From positions 19,327,426 through 19,391,425 of the forward strand of contig NC_135263.1 of the NCBI RefSeq assembly GCF_964204865.1: a stretch of DNA of 64,000 nt, in the 5' to 3' direction. The DNA comes from Styela clava. Lineage: Eukaryota; Chordata; Ascidiacea; Stolidobranchia; Styelidae. This document shows positions 1 to 14,190 of the stretch, in pieces; position 1 is the first letter of the stretch; each line of letters starts with the position of its first letter. Both the position numbers and the translations under genes were made by a program. The notes under the pieces are model-generated. The model was not told where the DNA came from, searched no databases, and was given only the letters and a program-made list of their open reading frames with translations.

Positions 1-130
1 AATAAATAGGCTGCATTGTTTTGGTTGAGTTGCAGATTTTTAGAGCAAAAATTAAGTATGGCTACATCTTCTCTTAGGCGACATTGTTCAAATAATCCAA
101 ATGTATTTTGCTATATTTGCGGAGAATATA

Positions 131-2061
131 GAGGACTTGCACGGGTCACGTGACTTTGTTACTGGACGGCAATAAAACAAAAACGTCCATTTGGCTTCTG
201 TCAGTTGCAAGTCGGATTATACGTTTCCGTTTTGTTTGGCTGTTGAAAATGGTTATTTCGTATTGTTCCGTTGGCTGTACGTATAATATATAGACAACGA
301 AATGGATCTTAAGTTATATTCCACTGATTTCAAACGATCCGGAACGTCGCGCAATGTGGATATCATCTATTGCCTATTGGCAGAACTGCTTGGTGTCAAG
401 TCCAGAAGCCATCTCACTTGTGTTTCACTGTTTGCGGACAGCACTTCGTTGATGGTGAGTGATAATGTGCCGTTATCAATTTCTTCAAATATTCACAAGC
501 TCCCTCATTTCAATGGAAAGCAGATGACAAACTACTGTTATTGGTAGGCCTAGGCGTGGGCCTACTTGCAGTTGCAGACTTTACTTGTGTAAGACAGTAA
601 GGAATTAATAATCAATTGCTATGTTTCCCTGATTAGCAGGTAATCTATTACTAAGTGTGAAAGGTTGAATAGATAACTAAAGTTTAACACCGTGGGGCCT
701 GGAAAAAATAACCAGAATTCAATTGAATTCGCCATCTAAGAATACGCTCGCCATCGCATCTCTGATCACTCTGGTAGTTTCACAGGTTTCAATCCCATGC
801 GGGGATAGTTATGTGCGAGAGGATTGCAGCTCTACTCCCACCGAGGGTGGTTCACATGACCGCTGATCGGTTACGACCATTCCCCACCATCCAAGTCCAT
901 GCTTCTGAAAACAAATAACTGGCTCCCCCCCAGATAAATCCTATCCTAATGGTGCTTGTACAACTGATCCAAAATGTCTTCTTATTGTCATTGGTCAACT
1001 CTATCTGTATCTATTATCTTACAGATATGGGTGCGACCATGGAATAGATGGATGGCAAAGTATACGTTGCAACAAGACCACAGTGGCACAAGACCTCAGC
1101 TTGCGTGACTTGATAATACATCCTCAGTATCCATTTATTGATGCTTATCGTAATGACAAAGTAACTTGTGATTACTGTGGATTGGTGGAGATAAAGTGTT
1201 CATTGTGCTTTAACGAAAGCAACTTCAAGACGACCCTATCAAGGAAAAAAATTGTTTCGGTGGGTCTGGTAGTGAAGGTTTCAGTCTAAAGTTGGACACC
1301 GATACTACAACCAGATACAGTTGCCAATGCAACTTAGCGAGGCGTAATATTGCGACTTTGTGATCTGAAAGAAAATTCTGATGGGTAGCCGGCTAGCCGC
1401 AACATTTTGTTTAAAGAATATTATGAGATATGACTTAAGAGTCTAAACTTTTATTTGAGAGGGGTGTAACCCGAGCTAATTTGCAAATGATATTCATGGT
1501 ACCAAATGTATCACACACTTTACAGTAATTATAAATTATATTTGAAATATAGAGCACATCAAAAATGTATTTTTAAAAACAATTGGTTTTATCTGCAGAT
1601 ACTAGGTTGATATTGAGATTGGCCATTTCAATGCTAAATTTTCTTTAGTCAAAAGGCACACTTGATTCGCAAAGATTTGTGAATGCGCACAGTAGGCTAC
1701 ACCAATTTGTCTAATGTTTTGATTCCATAGGCAGGAGGTTGTGGATCGGTGCTGCTCAGGATGGGATATTTTTGCCTATAAATGCAAATTACGTGTTTCA
1801 CATGAATCCATCAGTCCTGCCAATAGATGATATCCACATTGCGCGACGTTCCGGATCTTTTGAAAACAGTGGAAAATAACTGAAGATCCATTTCGTTGTC
1901 TATACTATACGTACAGCCAGCGGAACAATACGAAATAATCATTTTCAACAGCCAAACAAAACGGAAACGTATAATCCGACTTGCAACTGACAGGAGCCAA
2001 ATGGACGTTTTTGTTTTATTGCCGTCCAGTAAACACGGTCACGTGACCCGTGCAAGTCCTC
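131..2061. mobile_element. Non-autonomous THAP-bearing DNA transposon with ~250-bp terminal inverted repeats
   Basis: The ends read GAGGACTTGCACGGGTCACG inward from both sides. The inverted arms run about 131-385 and 1817-2061 with few mismatches. The flanking duplication is TATA (127-130 and 2062-2065). Both arms encode pieces of a THAP zinc finger: a CSVGC or CSAGC start, an RRAMW stretch, and in the left arm CGQHF. The first Cys pair and the later CxxH of the C2CH finger are therefore visible, but broken by stops and frameshifts. THAP domains occur in transposases of P, Kolobok and ISL2EU/IS4EU-type elements; I cannot assign the superfamily from the ends alone. The interior carries a SINE (about 733-957) and no transposase. 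It lies inside the gene relic at 58-3750. Confidence 0.8.
733..957 (+). repeat. tRNA-derived SINE copy (5' truncated)
   Basis: This matches the full-length SINE at 58219-58559. It has the AATACGCTCGCCA segment, a B-box-like GGTTTCAATCC, a TGTGCGAGAGGATTGC core and a tail ending near ATCCTATCCTAA. It lacks the first ~25 bases and part of the central body. It sits inside the THAP transposon and so inserted after it, making a three-deep nest. Confidence 0.75.
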
Positions 2062-4003
2062 TATACATTGCAATCCAACAGGAAAGGGATCAGTAAATTT
2101 GTGAGGTGTGCTTAACTTGCCTACTTCAAAGTAATGCCGGGTGATCAAGATAAGGTATGGGCACCCCATATTGTATGCAAGCAATGTGTTGAACATCTTC
2201 GACAGTGGACAAAAAAGGATAGGAAGTCACTCCGCTTTGGTATTCCAATGGAACCGAAAAATCATTTTGATGACTGCTACTTCTGTGCAGTAAACACTAA
2301 GGGAATCAATAGGAAGAACAGGAAATCGTTGGTTTATCCAAACCTCGAGTCTGCAATTAGGCCAATTCCACACTGCAATGAAATTCCTGTTCCAGTGTTT
2401 GAAGGCTTGCCCGAATTGGAATTGCCTTGCTCTGAAGAATATCAAACCTCCACTGGAAGTAGGGAGGGCACTGTTTCAGATATCTGGTTTCCTTCTTCTT
2501 CACTGCCTCAGCTTTTTTCTCAAGAAGAACTTAATGATCTGACTAGAGATCTCAACCTTTCCAAAGAATTTTCTGAACTTCTAGCTTCAAGACTCAATGA
2601 AAAAAATCTACTTCAGCCAGGAACTCTCATAACATTCTATAGAAAACGCCATATTAAATTCTTGTCATATTTCACTCAGGAAAAAGACATAGTATACTGT
2701 AACAACGTTGCTGGCCTGCTGCGGCAGCTTGGTGTCCAACAGTATGATCCTCAAGATTGGCGCCTTTTTATAGACAGTTCCAAAAGAAGTTTAAAATGTG
2801 TTCTTCTTCACAATGGAAACTTATTTGGATCAGTTCCTCTAGGTCATTCAACAACCCTCAAAGAAAAATACGATGAAATCAAATTTGAACTGGAAAAAAT
2901 TTCATACAGACAGCACCAATGGATCATATGTGTCGATTTGAAAATGGTTGGATTTCTCCTTGGGCTACAAGGTGGCTACACGAAATTTCCTTGCTTCTTG
3001 TGTTTGTGGGACAGCAGGGCAAGAACAGAGCATTGGATAAAAAAATATTGGCCTGTGCGCAGTGAGTTGATTCCAGGCTTTCACAATGTTTTGGCTCCTC
3101 CTTTGGTCGACCGTTCAAAAATTGTGTTTCCTCCCCTTCACATAAAGCTTGGCATCATGAAACAGTTTGTGAAGGCTCTTGAGAAAGATGGCGACTGTTT
3201 CAAATATATTTGCAGGAAATTTCCAGGTCTAACCACAGGAAAATTAGGAGCTGGAATTTTTGATGAACCCCAGATTCGAAAGTTATTGAATGATGTAACT
3301 TTCTGTAATTTTATGAATCCAACAGAATTGAGGGCTTGGACGGCGTTTACAAATGTAGTAAAATTCGTTTTGGGAAAAACGAAGGCGCCCAACTACAAAG
3401 AGCTTGTTGAAACACTACTTACAAGTCTCCGTCAACTGGGTGCAAATATGAGCATCAAGTTACATTTTTTACACAGCCATCTTGCCCGTTTTCCAGAAAA
3501 TCTAGATGATGTGAGCGATGAGCAATGGGAGCGCTTCCATCAAGATATCAGCGACATTGAAGTTCGCTATCAAGGTCGTTGGGATTCCACCATGCTTGCA
3601 GACTATTGTTGGTCTATCAAGCGCGATGATGCCAGGGCCCCTCATTCTAGAAAATCAGTAAAACGTCAATTTATAGCCGATGACATCTATTATTTAGCAT
3701 TTATTACAAGTTCCAGCTTTAATTGTGAATATTTTGGTGAGATTCCATGAATATGTTCAATAAAATTACAAAAAAATGTTGTTTCTTCATTTGCTTATCT
3801 TTATTGTAGCTATCGACATCCTGCAGAGAGGGATATATCATAGAGGAAAAACTAGACCTGATAGAGAAAAAGTAACAGCATTTCTGAAATCAGCGCCCTC
3901 AAATGTGCTAAAAACGTTTAAAACATCTTAGGCACCATGAAAAAAAAAATTTTTTTGTTAGCCAGTGTTATCCATTAGAAAGTTTTTCTCGAGAACTGTA
4001 AAG

Positions 4004-4317
4004 TAGAGGTAAGATCGGGCCCAAAAATCCCAGCCCGACCCAGGCCCGTCGGTACTAAACCCGACCCGACCCGAGCCCGACTAATTAACTGGATTTGCAG
4101 GCCCGAGTCAGAAGCAAACCCGAAATTTTATTTAGGAGTTCTTTGAATTGTCGTTGCAAGAGTTTAGTACAGTATATACAATTTTAGTATATATTTTTTA
4201 TAAACATATATTTATTTACAAAAAAAGGTTAGCCATAGAGAAGTCCGATCCAACCCGAACGTAATGATTGCCCGAATTTCGTGTCGGGTTCGGCTGGGGA
4301 CTCAGATCTTAGCTCTA
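4004..4317. mobile_element. 314-bp MITE with diverged 35-bp TIRs, hAT-like
   Basis: The ends are TAGAGGTAAGATC on the left and, reverse-complemented, TAGAGCTAAGATC on the right. Each continues into CCAGCCCGACCC or a similar inverted stretch. Flanking octamers CTGTAAAG and CCGTGAAG agree at 6 of 8 positions and look like an aged 8-bp target duplication. The interior is GC-rich, with repeated CCCGACC, and has no coding potential. Confidence 0.65.
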
Positions 4318-6757
4318 CCGTGAAGCTGACTACAAGTTTATAACTCATATCGCCAGTCAGCTGTTATGAATTCGGTAATCAAAAGTGACTACCAATGAAC
4401 ACCTTACATGGGAAAAACTCTGCAAAAGTTGTAGAGGTTGAAACTGATGCGAATAACAAAAGTGCTTCAAAACAAAATTATGAAAGTCAAAATGCTTATT
4501 ACTGTGTGAAGCGCCATGCCACCGTGTAATGAGATTGGGCATCATCCAAATCAATGATGACTTAAAAAAATAACATTATCTGAATTGTAGTAAAAGAGGC
4601 GACACTAAATCTGTGCGTGATCAACTACATTTTTGCAGAAGTTCATAAGCCCAAAAATATTCTTGCACAGTCTATCCGCGATGAATGAGAATAAATAGAA
4701 AATAGGTCTGAAAATTAAGGTGTTGGAACACGATTTGTCAGGACTTCAGGAAAATCGATTGCTAAAAAGTGGTAGTATATGCGCCTAGCAGTAGTCGAAG
4801 AAGTAACCGTGATTGCGGAAACTATATTGTATTGATCCGTCTCAATAAACTGTGCAACAAATAGAAAGCAAACAAAAATTGAAAGATAAATAAGCAAAGT
4901 TTATATTGCTATCATGAAGTCCGTGCTACTCCAGCACGTGAAACGAGGCAGAATTAATTAGGAAATGGATTTTCGGCCCTCTCAGTGATGGCGTCAACTC
5001 TAGCTAGAACCATGCTTGTATGCGCAACTATGCTAGAACGGGTGACGTGGAATGAACGCCACCCAGCGGACATGGTAAAAGTAAAATGATAATTCCCGCA
5101 GCCAAGCCTGGAGCGGCAGGAGTTCTCTGTTTAATTGCGATTTTGCATGTCGCAGAGTAGGGGTTGGCCAGAATTATGACTCATAATATGAGGTCGGTAC
5201 CAATGAATAAACATTGTGACTGAACAGAAGACGCCGCCGCAGGGTATATATGGTACCGGTATTTATTTATGTATTTCGGTATTCTCTTACTTCGACTTCG
5301 CCCAGATGACGTTAACTGGTTAATAAAAAGTGCTAGGTCTGTAGTGTAGGTGCGGTACCGGTACCGTACTGTCTATGGAAGATCTAGGAAATATGGATCG
5401 ACAGAATTAAAATAACTTTTGAACTTCAATAGGAAATGACTAAACAATGAGTAACAAAATTCCAAAGCCTGAATGTTTCTACGAAAAAATCGGTATTATT
5501 TACAAGACACAGAGATATAAAGCATCTGAATTTGAAAATGTGCAATGACAGAATGATGGTGACTGAAAACATCAGTATATATCAGTAACGAGTCAGTGAC
5601 AATTGTTTTAATTCTTGTTAAAAGATTTCCTTTCATATGGCAGTATGGGCTATTGTAAACATAGGATCGTAATGGCTGAAAGGTGCATTGAGTTCTAAAA
5701 GTCAGGAAGTATTGAATATTTTAAGTTTTTTCAAGTCCTTATTTCAAAATCTTTCGGCATAAGTAGAATGTAGGTATTCTACAATACTACAATGGGCTTT
5801 TGTACCATGGATGATTAGATTATTTATTATCGGTGTCATTTGTAGGAACATGAACATACTACTGATAACTTTTTTATAATATAAGAATTATTATCAACAA
5901 CAGATAGACAAATGGTGTATTTTCATGAAGAAGTTCAGTCTGTCAGTTTGTAATGGTACAGATAGTTTAATTTTAGTGGTTCGATTGATGTCTGGTCATA
6001 GCTGGGTCGAAATCACAATAGCTCTAGCACACAGCTACCTCGTAGCCGATTTTCAAGCTCCAAAAATATGATCAGGAGTTGGGGCCACTAATACTGCCTG
6101 CTCTCCAGGCCGAATCATAGTTATTGTGACTTTGTAGATCTGTAGATAGTTGATGATTTCTGTATTCATCAATGATTTTATTTTTTTCAATTTATCTTTA
6201 ATGAGCAAAAATAATTATTTGTGTCTTGCCGCATTCGTTTTCCTTTATAATTGTTATTTGAATCCTGTGGGAAGTGATTGTATGGAAAAAGAGGGCTCGT
6301 CATTTTAAAAGGGTTCCACCTAATAACAGACGGCTGGTTATCGCTTGGTGTATTATTTTCATATTTAGTTTTTCTTTCAACTTCTAAAGAAACCCAAATA
6401 CATGTAAAATTGCCTTTTCTCAGATTGAATACATACATTATTTATTTAATGTTCAAGTTGAAAAATGGGAGCTTTTAGAGAAAAAAAATGAGATTTTTAA
6501 TATTCATATCAAATCTTATCTTTTTAAAATGTTTAAGGTTGGACTTATATGCCCTTTTTCCTAATTTTTCTTTCTAAGAATGACTGCAATTATTTTAAAT
6601 TATTAATATTTCACATACCATGGTTTCCCATTTGGACATTTTTGCCAATTTTCTCTTTGAATTGTTTTAACTCAATTTCACACCACAGTAACTGTTCAAC
6701 TTCATTAGTGCCCAATTGAGCATGTTATATTAAAATGATGATTTTACATATATAATA
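4318..6757. other. Intergenic stretch with no recognised gene
   Basis: No open frame here resembles a known protein and no exon chain is visible. The only marked features are clusters of the GGTACCGG palindrome near 5251-5260 and 5353-5368. The rest is AT-rich single-copy-looking sequence. Confidence 0.5.
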
Positions 6758-7461
6758 TACTGTATTTCTCTGTGTATAATACGCACCCAAGTTTTGGTAC
6801 ATTTGTATCAAGAATTTTTCAAACTCCATGCATAATACGCATATCAAAATTCTGACCTCTCTTGCCTTGTAGGTGTTTTTTCCAGATGTTTCAGGCATTC
6901 TGTCTGCTTGCCTTTTGTTAACTATATATATCTGGTAATATGTTTTATGTATTTGCCTGTGAAACATCTGCCAATCATGATGTGATGTTATTTGACATTA
7001 AATTATCTTGTAAAGTTATTTGTCCCTCCCCCTTTAAAAGCTGACAAGTCTCGATATCCGAACGTGTTTTCAGACACCGCACTTCAAGGAAAAGCCGTAG
7101 GTCACTCATATGTTGACTTATTACAGTGAAGTTTTGCTGATTTAGAGAAACGAGAGGAACAGACTAGACAATGACAGCAGTTAACGGATGTACAGCGTGT
7201 TTCTATCACTTTTATTTCACCATTTTTTCTGCGCCTTCATCAACACTAAATTGTTGTTGCTTCTACCGAATCAAGCATGATCTGATTCTAACAGACTTTG
7301 CCACATAAAATTAAGAATTGTGACAATTATTAGCCAGTTTAAGCATAAAACGAGAATTAATATTTTTTGATATTTTCTAGACCAATGTCTAATACGCACC
7401 CCCATATTTGTGAGACTAAATTTGACCATGAAAGTGCGTATTATACGCGGAGAAATACGGT
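6758..7461. mobile_element. ~700-bp non-autonomous TIR transposon
   Basis: The left end reads TACTGTATTTCTCTGTGTAT then AATACGCACCC. The right end is its inverted form, GTGCGTATTATACGCGGAG then AAATACGGTA. Both flanks are TA-rich (ATATAATA and TATATATA), so the target duplication cannot be delimited. The internal sequence shows no transposase frame. The type is inferred from the inverted ends only. Confidence 0.65.
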
Positions 7462-7550
7462 ATATATATATCGATTTGTCTTGTTGCATAGTCCACAACG
7501 ATGCATTGTGGTATGTTTAGATATGCCTCAAATTATTAATGAGTGTGCCG

Positions 7551-7718
7551 AAGTGTTGATAAATTGTGATATATGAAAAATTGTATCGGTACCTAGTATA
7601 GTTGAAGTATAATTGTGCTGTCTAGCATATTTTAAAGTGTTGATAAATTGTGATATATGAAAAATTGTATCGGTACCTAGTATAGTTGAAGTATAATTGT
7701 GCTGTCTAGCATATTTTA
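7551..7718. repeat. Two perfect tandem copies of an 84-bp unit
   Basis: Units 7551-7634 and 7635-7718 appear identical over their whole length. Each contains GGTACC, and the unit ends in ATATTTTA. This is a simple recent tandem duplication, about 530 bp upstream of the mannosidase start codon. Confidence 0.85.
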
Positions 7719-10099
<2,381 letters not shown>

Positions 10100-10267
10100 T
10101 GCATGTATATTATGCAGTAAATTTTTTAACTTGTACTGTAATTTGTTTTTAGAATATACTAATGTTTTAGACTTTGTGGCCAGCTTTCATTGTGTTGAAA
10201 CGAACGTCCACTATTATACCTGACAATCTGATGGATATTGTCATTGGTTCAGAGATACATCACTCTC

Positions 10268-10273
10268 AATAAA
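10268..10273 (+). terminator. Polyadenylation signal of the mannosidase gene
   Basis: AATAAA lies 169 bp after the stop codon and is followed by T- and TG-rich sequence. It is the first canonical signal downstream. Confidence 0.55.
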
Positions 10274-12750
10274 ATTCGTTGCACTGTGAATATTGATTGG
10301 ACACATACAGTAACACTTTTGTTGCTACAATAGCCACTTACCATACCAGTCCTAACCATCAGTGAGATCTCAGTGGCTCGAGTTTTTTTTTTATTTGTAT
10401 TCATTATTAAAATTAATAGGTGCCTTTAATAGTATTTGCAGTGACTTTCCTAATGCTGTCAAACAGGGAACTATTCCCAATGAATTCTGAAATAATATTT
10501 TTAAATATGAATTCATAAATATCTATATTTTTTTCGTGTTCAATTAGAACATACACAAATCAATATACAGGGTTGTTGCTAGAAAAGCAGAAAATTTGTC
10601 AGTTTTTCATTTTTTACAAAAAAGGGCGTTCGTTATATATATATATTACATTAATAGATGCTCGAAATGTCGTCCATGCACTTCAGAGCAGTGGGTTAAC
10701 CTGAAGTACAAGCTTGTATAGCGCTTTGAAGGTTAACTTGTTGGATATCGTACCAAGCTTGTCCATTTGTAAAAATAAATAGCTGTTTAACAAATTTTAG
10801 CATGGAATTTGGTAATGTGAGAAAATTCATTTAAACAGTAAATCATTTAGGGGTAGTATTTAACTACAGTCTTCCGGCATGAAATGAATGCCTTTCTGGC
10901 CTTACTGGTAGACTTCAATTGCTAAAAATTATTTCAAATTACCCCTGGTATTGAATATAACGAATTTCAAACATATTCAATTCGTTTTGGACATTCTTGA
11001 TGTGAAATGAATATGGACAAGAAGTGGTTATTCAGAACAATACTTGGGAAAATAAGCCCTACCTTCTTTTAGTGTTGCATTCCTATTAATTTTGTTAAGA
11101 AAATACCTTAGTAACTTCTTTGTTCAGTGTCAAAGGTGCCTCAAGCATGCATTCATATTTATTTATAGTTTGATAAATATGGGTGTCATGGAAAAAATAA
11201 TCATATGCTCTTGTATATATTGCAATCAAGAAAATTCTTCAATATAAAGTTTAATTTGATTGTAGAGGTAACAAATATTAATATGCTCAATATAAGTTAT
11301 GTATGTAACAGTTTTCACAGTGTATTTTTTATATTCATTTTATTTTCCATCGCAAATAGATCGTCAGCTACCTCTGGATAGTTTGGTTCTTTCAGTTTCA
11401 TTTTACGAACTAGGCAAGATAGAAAAAAATTTATAGACAAAGAACGATAAAAATCAGTTGACGATTCTATCAAATTATTTGGCAATTTTTACCCTGCTTG
11501 TGGGCTTCCTGTGAGCTCATTCAATTGTTTTATTTAGCATTTGTAGTGTCAGGCTGATGTATTTGTGATATAGAGTAGCCTTTGTTTATACTTTCTTCTT
11601 GACTTTGGTTTGCAAATTTTCCAGTCATCAGTGAAACTTTCACCACAGTGATTGGTGATGTAGTTCTTCATGCTGTTTGATGATAATGAATAACTGAACT
11701 CCTGTCATATTTTCTAAATCTTGCATCTCTATTTTTGGTGCTTTTGATTTCTAAAAACTGCAGGTTTATAGAAACCTATGCATAATGAATTTTAGATAAT
11801 TTAATATACCGTTTATTTTACTTTAGCTGGTCTTGTTGACTTTTTGTTTTATGGCTCTCTGTAACAAGTGAAGCAAATTTTTGAGTCTAATTTACTCGCC
11901 AACATTACCGGGATGGGCAGTGTAATTTTCTGGTCTCATTCTCAGCGATAGGTCAATCCTATAACCCAACGCGTTTTGCACCCTTTCGTATGCATGTAAC
12001 ACTCGAATCCATGGTACAAAGAGCAAACTAACTTAGACCGTGACTGTGCTGTCATAAAAAGTACGGTACCGGTAGGTAGTTCTTGCTAGCAAGCCAACAA
12101 TATTTGTTGGAGGCTGATTGAATAAAGAATTAATATGAAAAAGAAAGAAATTTTAGTGTAAACATCCATTGTCAAGCGGAATGTTCAGGGATTATGTATA
12201 ATAACAATCACGAAAACCACTGGATACTGAATAGGGAGGTATGGGGAACATATGATCCACCGTGTTTTTTCGGTGATTAAAATTGAAAATAAAAGACCTC
12301 AATTCAATCTAAAAATATGTGGACTACTGCAACAGTGATTCCTAACCTTTTTCTCGCATTTGCAATCGTATTTATAATCCTCCACGCTGAATAAATATTT
12401 TTCTCCATGTTCGGTGAAATTAGCTATTTTTTGCAACTGCTCGGCGACGATTTTTTGTATAGCTATCTGCCGAGTTTTTTTCATGAAAGACATCTGTCAA
12501 TTCTAATACATATGTTGAATCTAAATAGAGGAAATTGAGTTATCGTTACACTGCATGGTCATTTCTATATCGCCCTCTTTTGACGTTATAAACCAGATGA
12601 CGACTCTCATATAGCATGTGATTATGTGAACAACGTGTTTAGGGAACTTCTGGAAAGCTGTGTCCCACTGCTTTTATATCCAGCAATAACATAACCAACA
12701 ACCAGATATGAAAAAGGCAGTTGACAGGACTATAACAAGACAAATATATG
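10274..12750. other. Intergenic stretch with no recognised gene
   Basis: AT-rich, without a protein-like frame or a repeat whose ends I can define. A GGTACCGG palindrome is present near 12064-12072. Nothing else is supported. Confidence 0.5.
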
Positions 12751-13384
12751 TAGGGTTACCATATTTTTTGACTTCCAAGCGGGACGCCTCCTAAGACACG
12801 ACCCCTTAGCTGTGATCCTGTAACTTTACAGTTTCCGATTTTACTACATAAGCTTATATTTAGCGCCATCCCGGCTGTCCATATTGTCGCAAGAGTTCAT
12901 GCGCATATTCTCTGTCTAAATATCGGGTTCAGTTCGAAAAATAGAAAGTAATAGACGCTAACGATACAAATGATTCGAATTTAGATTTTTTTATGTACAG
13001 CAAAAGAAAGAAAGAATAATGAAATAGACTGCCGTTTTCAAGCATTGAGAATTTGGTTATTCCCTAAGAACGCTTTTCTGTAGATAACACCTTTCAAAAA
13101 GACGTTCATGTGAATGTTCGAACAGCACCAATTAGAATTAATTTTACCTGTGATACGTTCGCTAACAATGTTAGCGGGAAACAAAGAAACAAACAAAATA
13201 ACTCATTCACCTTCAGTGAGTAGGCTAGCGTTGCGCTACACAGCAACAACATTAACAAGAACATGTTCGTGTATTATGCTGGATGGCTGAACGCAAAAGC
13301 GGGACTTTTGACTGACTTGTCGGGACGGCGGGACAAGACGCTAAAAAGCGGGAATGTCCCGCCTAAAGCGGGACGTATGGTAAG

Positions 13385-14186
13385 TAGAGATGTATCGGTA
13401 TCGGCAATATCGGCCATCTTTTCGGTATCGGCTGAATTTAGACCGATATTTCCGATATATTTAGTTTTTCAATATGATCCAGAATGTTTTAAAAATTAGG
13501 TTAGATTACTGATCTTGAAATTATTTTTTCTTTGATAGATCGTGGACTATGAGCCATGCACGTCCCCACCCCCACTAATAGAAACGGGAATCGTATTCTG
13601 GCCTGTTTCTAGCCATTTATCAGCCAAACTGGCTCAATCAATTTGAGTATTTTCGCTGCCAAATTTTTACATTAAAATTTTTAATATCACACGGCAATTA
13701 TGGAAAAATATATCAATCGAATATTAGTGAATGTTCCGATGTGTAAAATATAAAATACGACGGTATATTGGTCCATAATCCTGCGCACGTAACATGATGT
13801 ATCAGTTTCATACGATAAGTAGGCTAAACATTTATTTATTTTACCACCAACAGTAGCCAAATCTTATTAGTTTTCTAAGTGAACACCGAGATTACTAGCG
13901 CCAGTGCTCAATGCATCTGAATCGATCAACGCATTTGGATCCCAAACATCTACTTCCTAATAAATTTATATGTGTGTGATATCTGTTTTTTTATACGGAA
14001 ATAATGTGCACTATTAAAAATGCTCAAAGACTATTGTTTTAAACCGTCTGTCTCGCACACTTGAGGTAATAATCACATAGTATCGGTATCGGCAATATCG
14101 ATCGTTTTCGAATATCGGTGTATCGGTATCGGCGTTTTTAGCTGGTATCGGTAACGGCGACAAAAGTGGTATCGGTACATCTCTAA
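13385..14186. mobile_element. ~800-bp TIR element rich in TATCGG repeats
   Basis: The left end is TAGAGATGTATCGGTATCG. The right end is the inverted form, with CGGTACATCTCTA ending at 14185. Sub-terminal regions are packed with repeats of TATCGGTATCGGC on both sides. The flanks are TAAG (13381-13384) and TAAG (14187-14190). It is non-coding, and the superfamily is uncertain. Confidence 0.65.
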
Positions 14187-14190
14187 TAAG

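Larger units (their letters stand above)
58..3750 (+). pseudogene. Disrupted copy of a repetitive invertebrate protein family of unknown function
   Basis: The 5' part (58-130) encodes an N-terminus with a CxxC pair (FCYICGEY). The reading frame resumes at 2066 and runs to a TGA ending at 3750. The 3' part holds VWAPHIVCKQC, HLRQW, CYFC, and later DYCWSIKRD. I recognise this layout from a multi-copy family of about 550-600 residues in arthropods, cnidarians and other invertebrates. Its function is not established and its repetitive nature suggests a mobile-element origin. The two parts are separated by a 1931-bp transposon (131-2061) with a TATA target duplication, and ignoring that insert keeps the frame exactly (GEY then TLQSNRK). 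There is also an in-frame TAA at 2113-2115, so the copy is dead by two lesions. An internal ATG at 2134 opens 538 codons, which could be mistaken for an intact gene. AATAAA follows near 3759. Family identity is fairly sure; function is unknown. Confidence 0.75.

Noticed and set aside
2134-3750. Intact 538-codon gene starting at ATG 2134
   Set aside because: The conserved N-terminus continues upstream through an in-frame TAA (2113-2115) and a 1.9-kb insertion, so the apparent start is the remainder of a broken gene.
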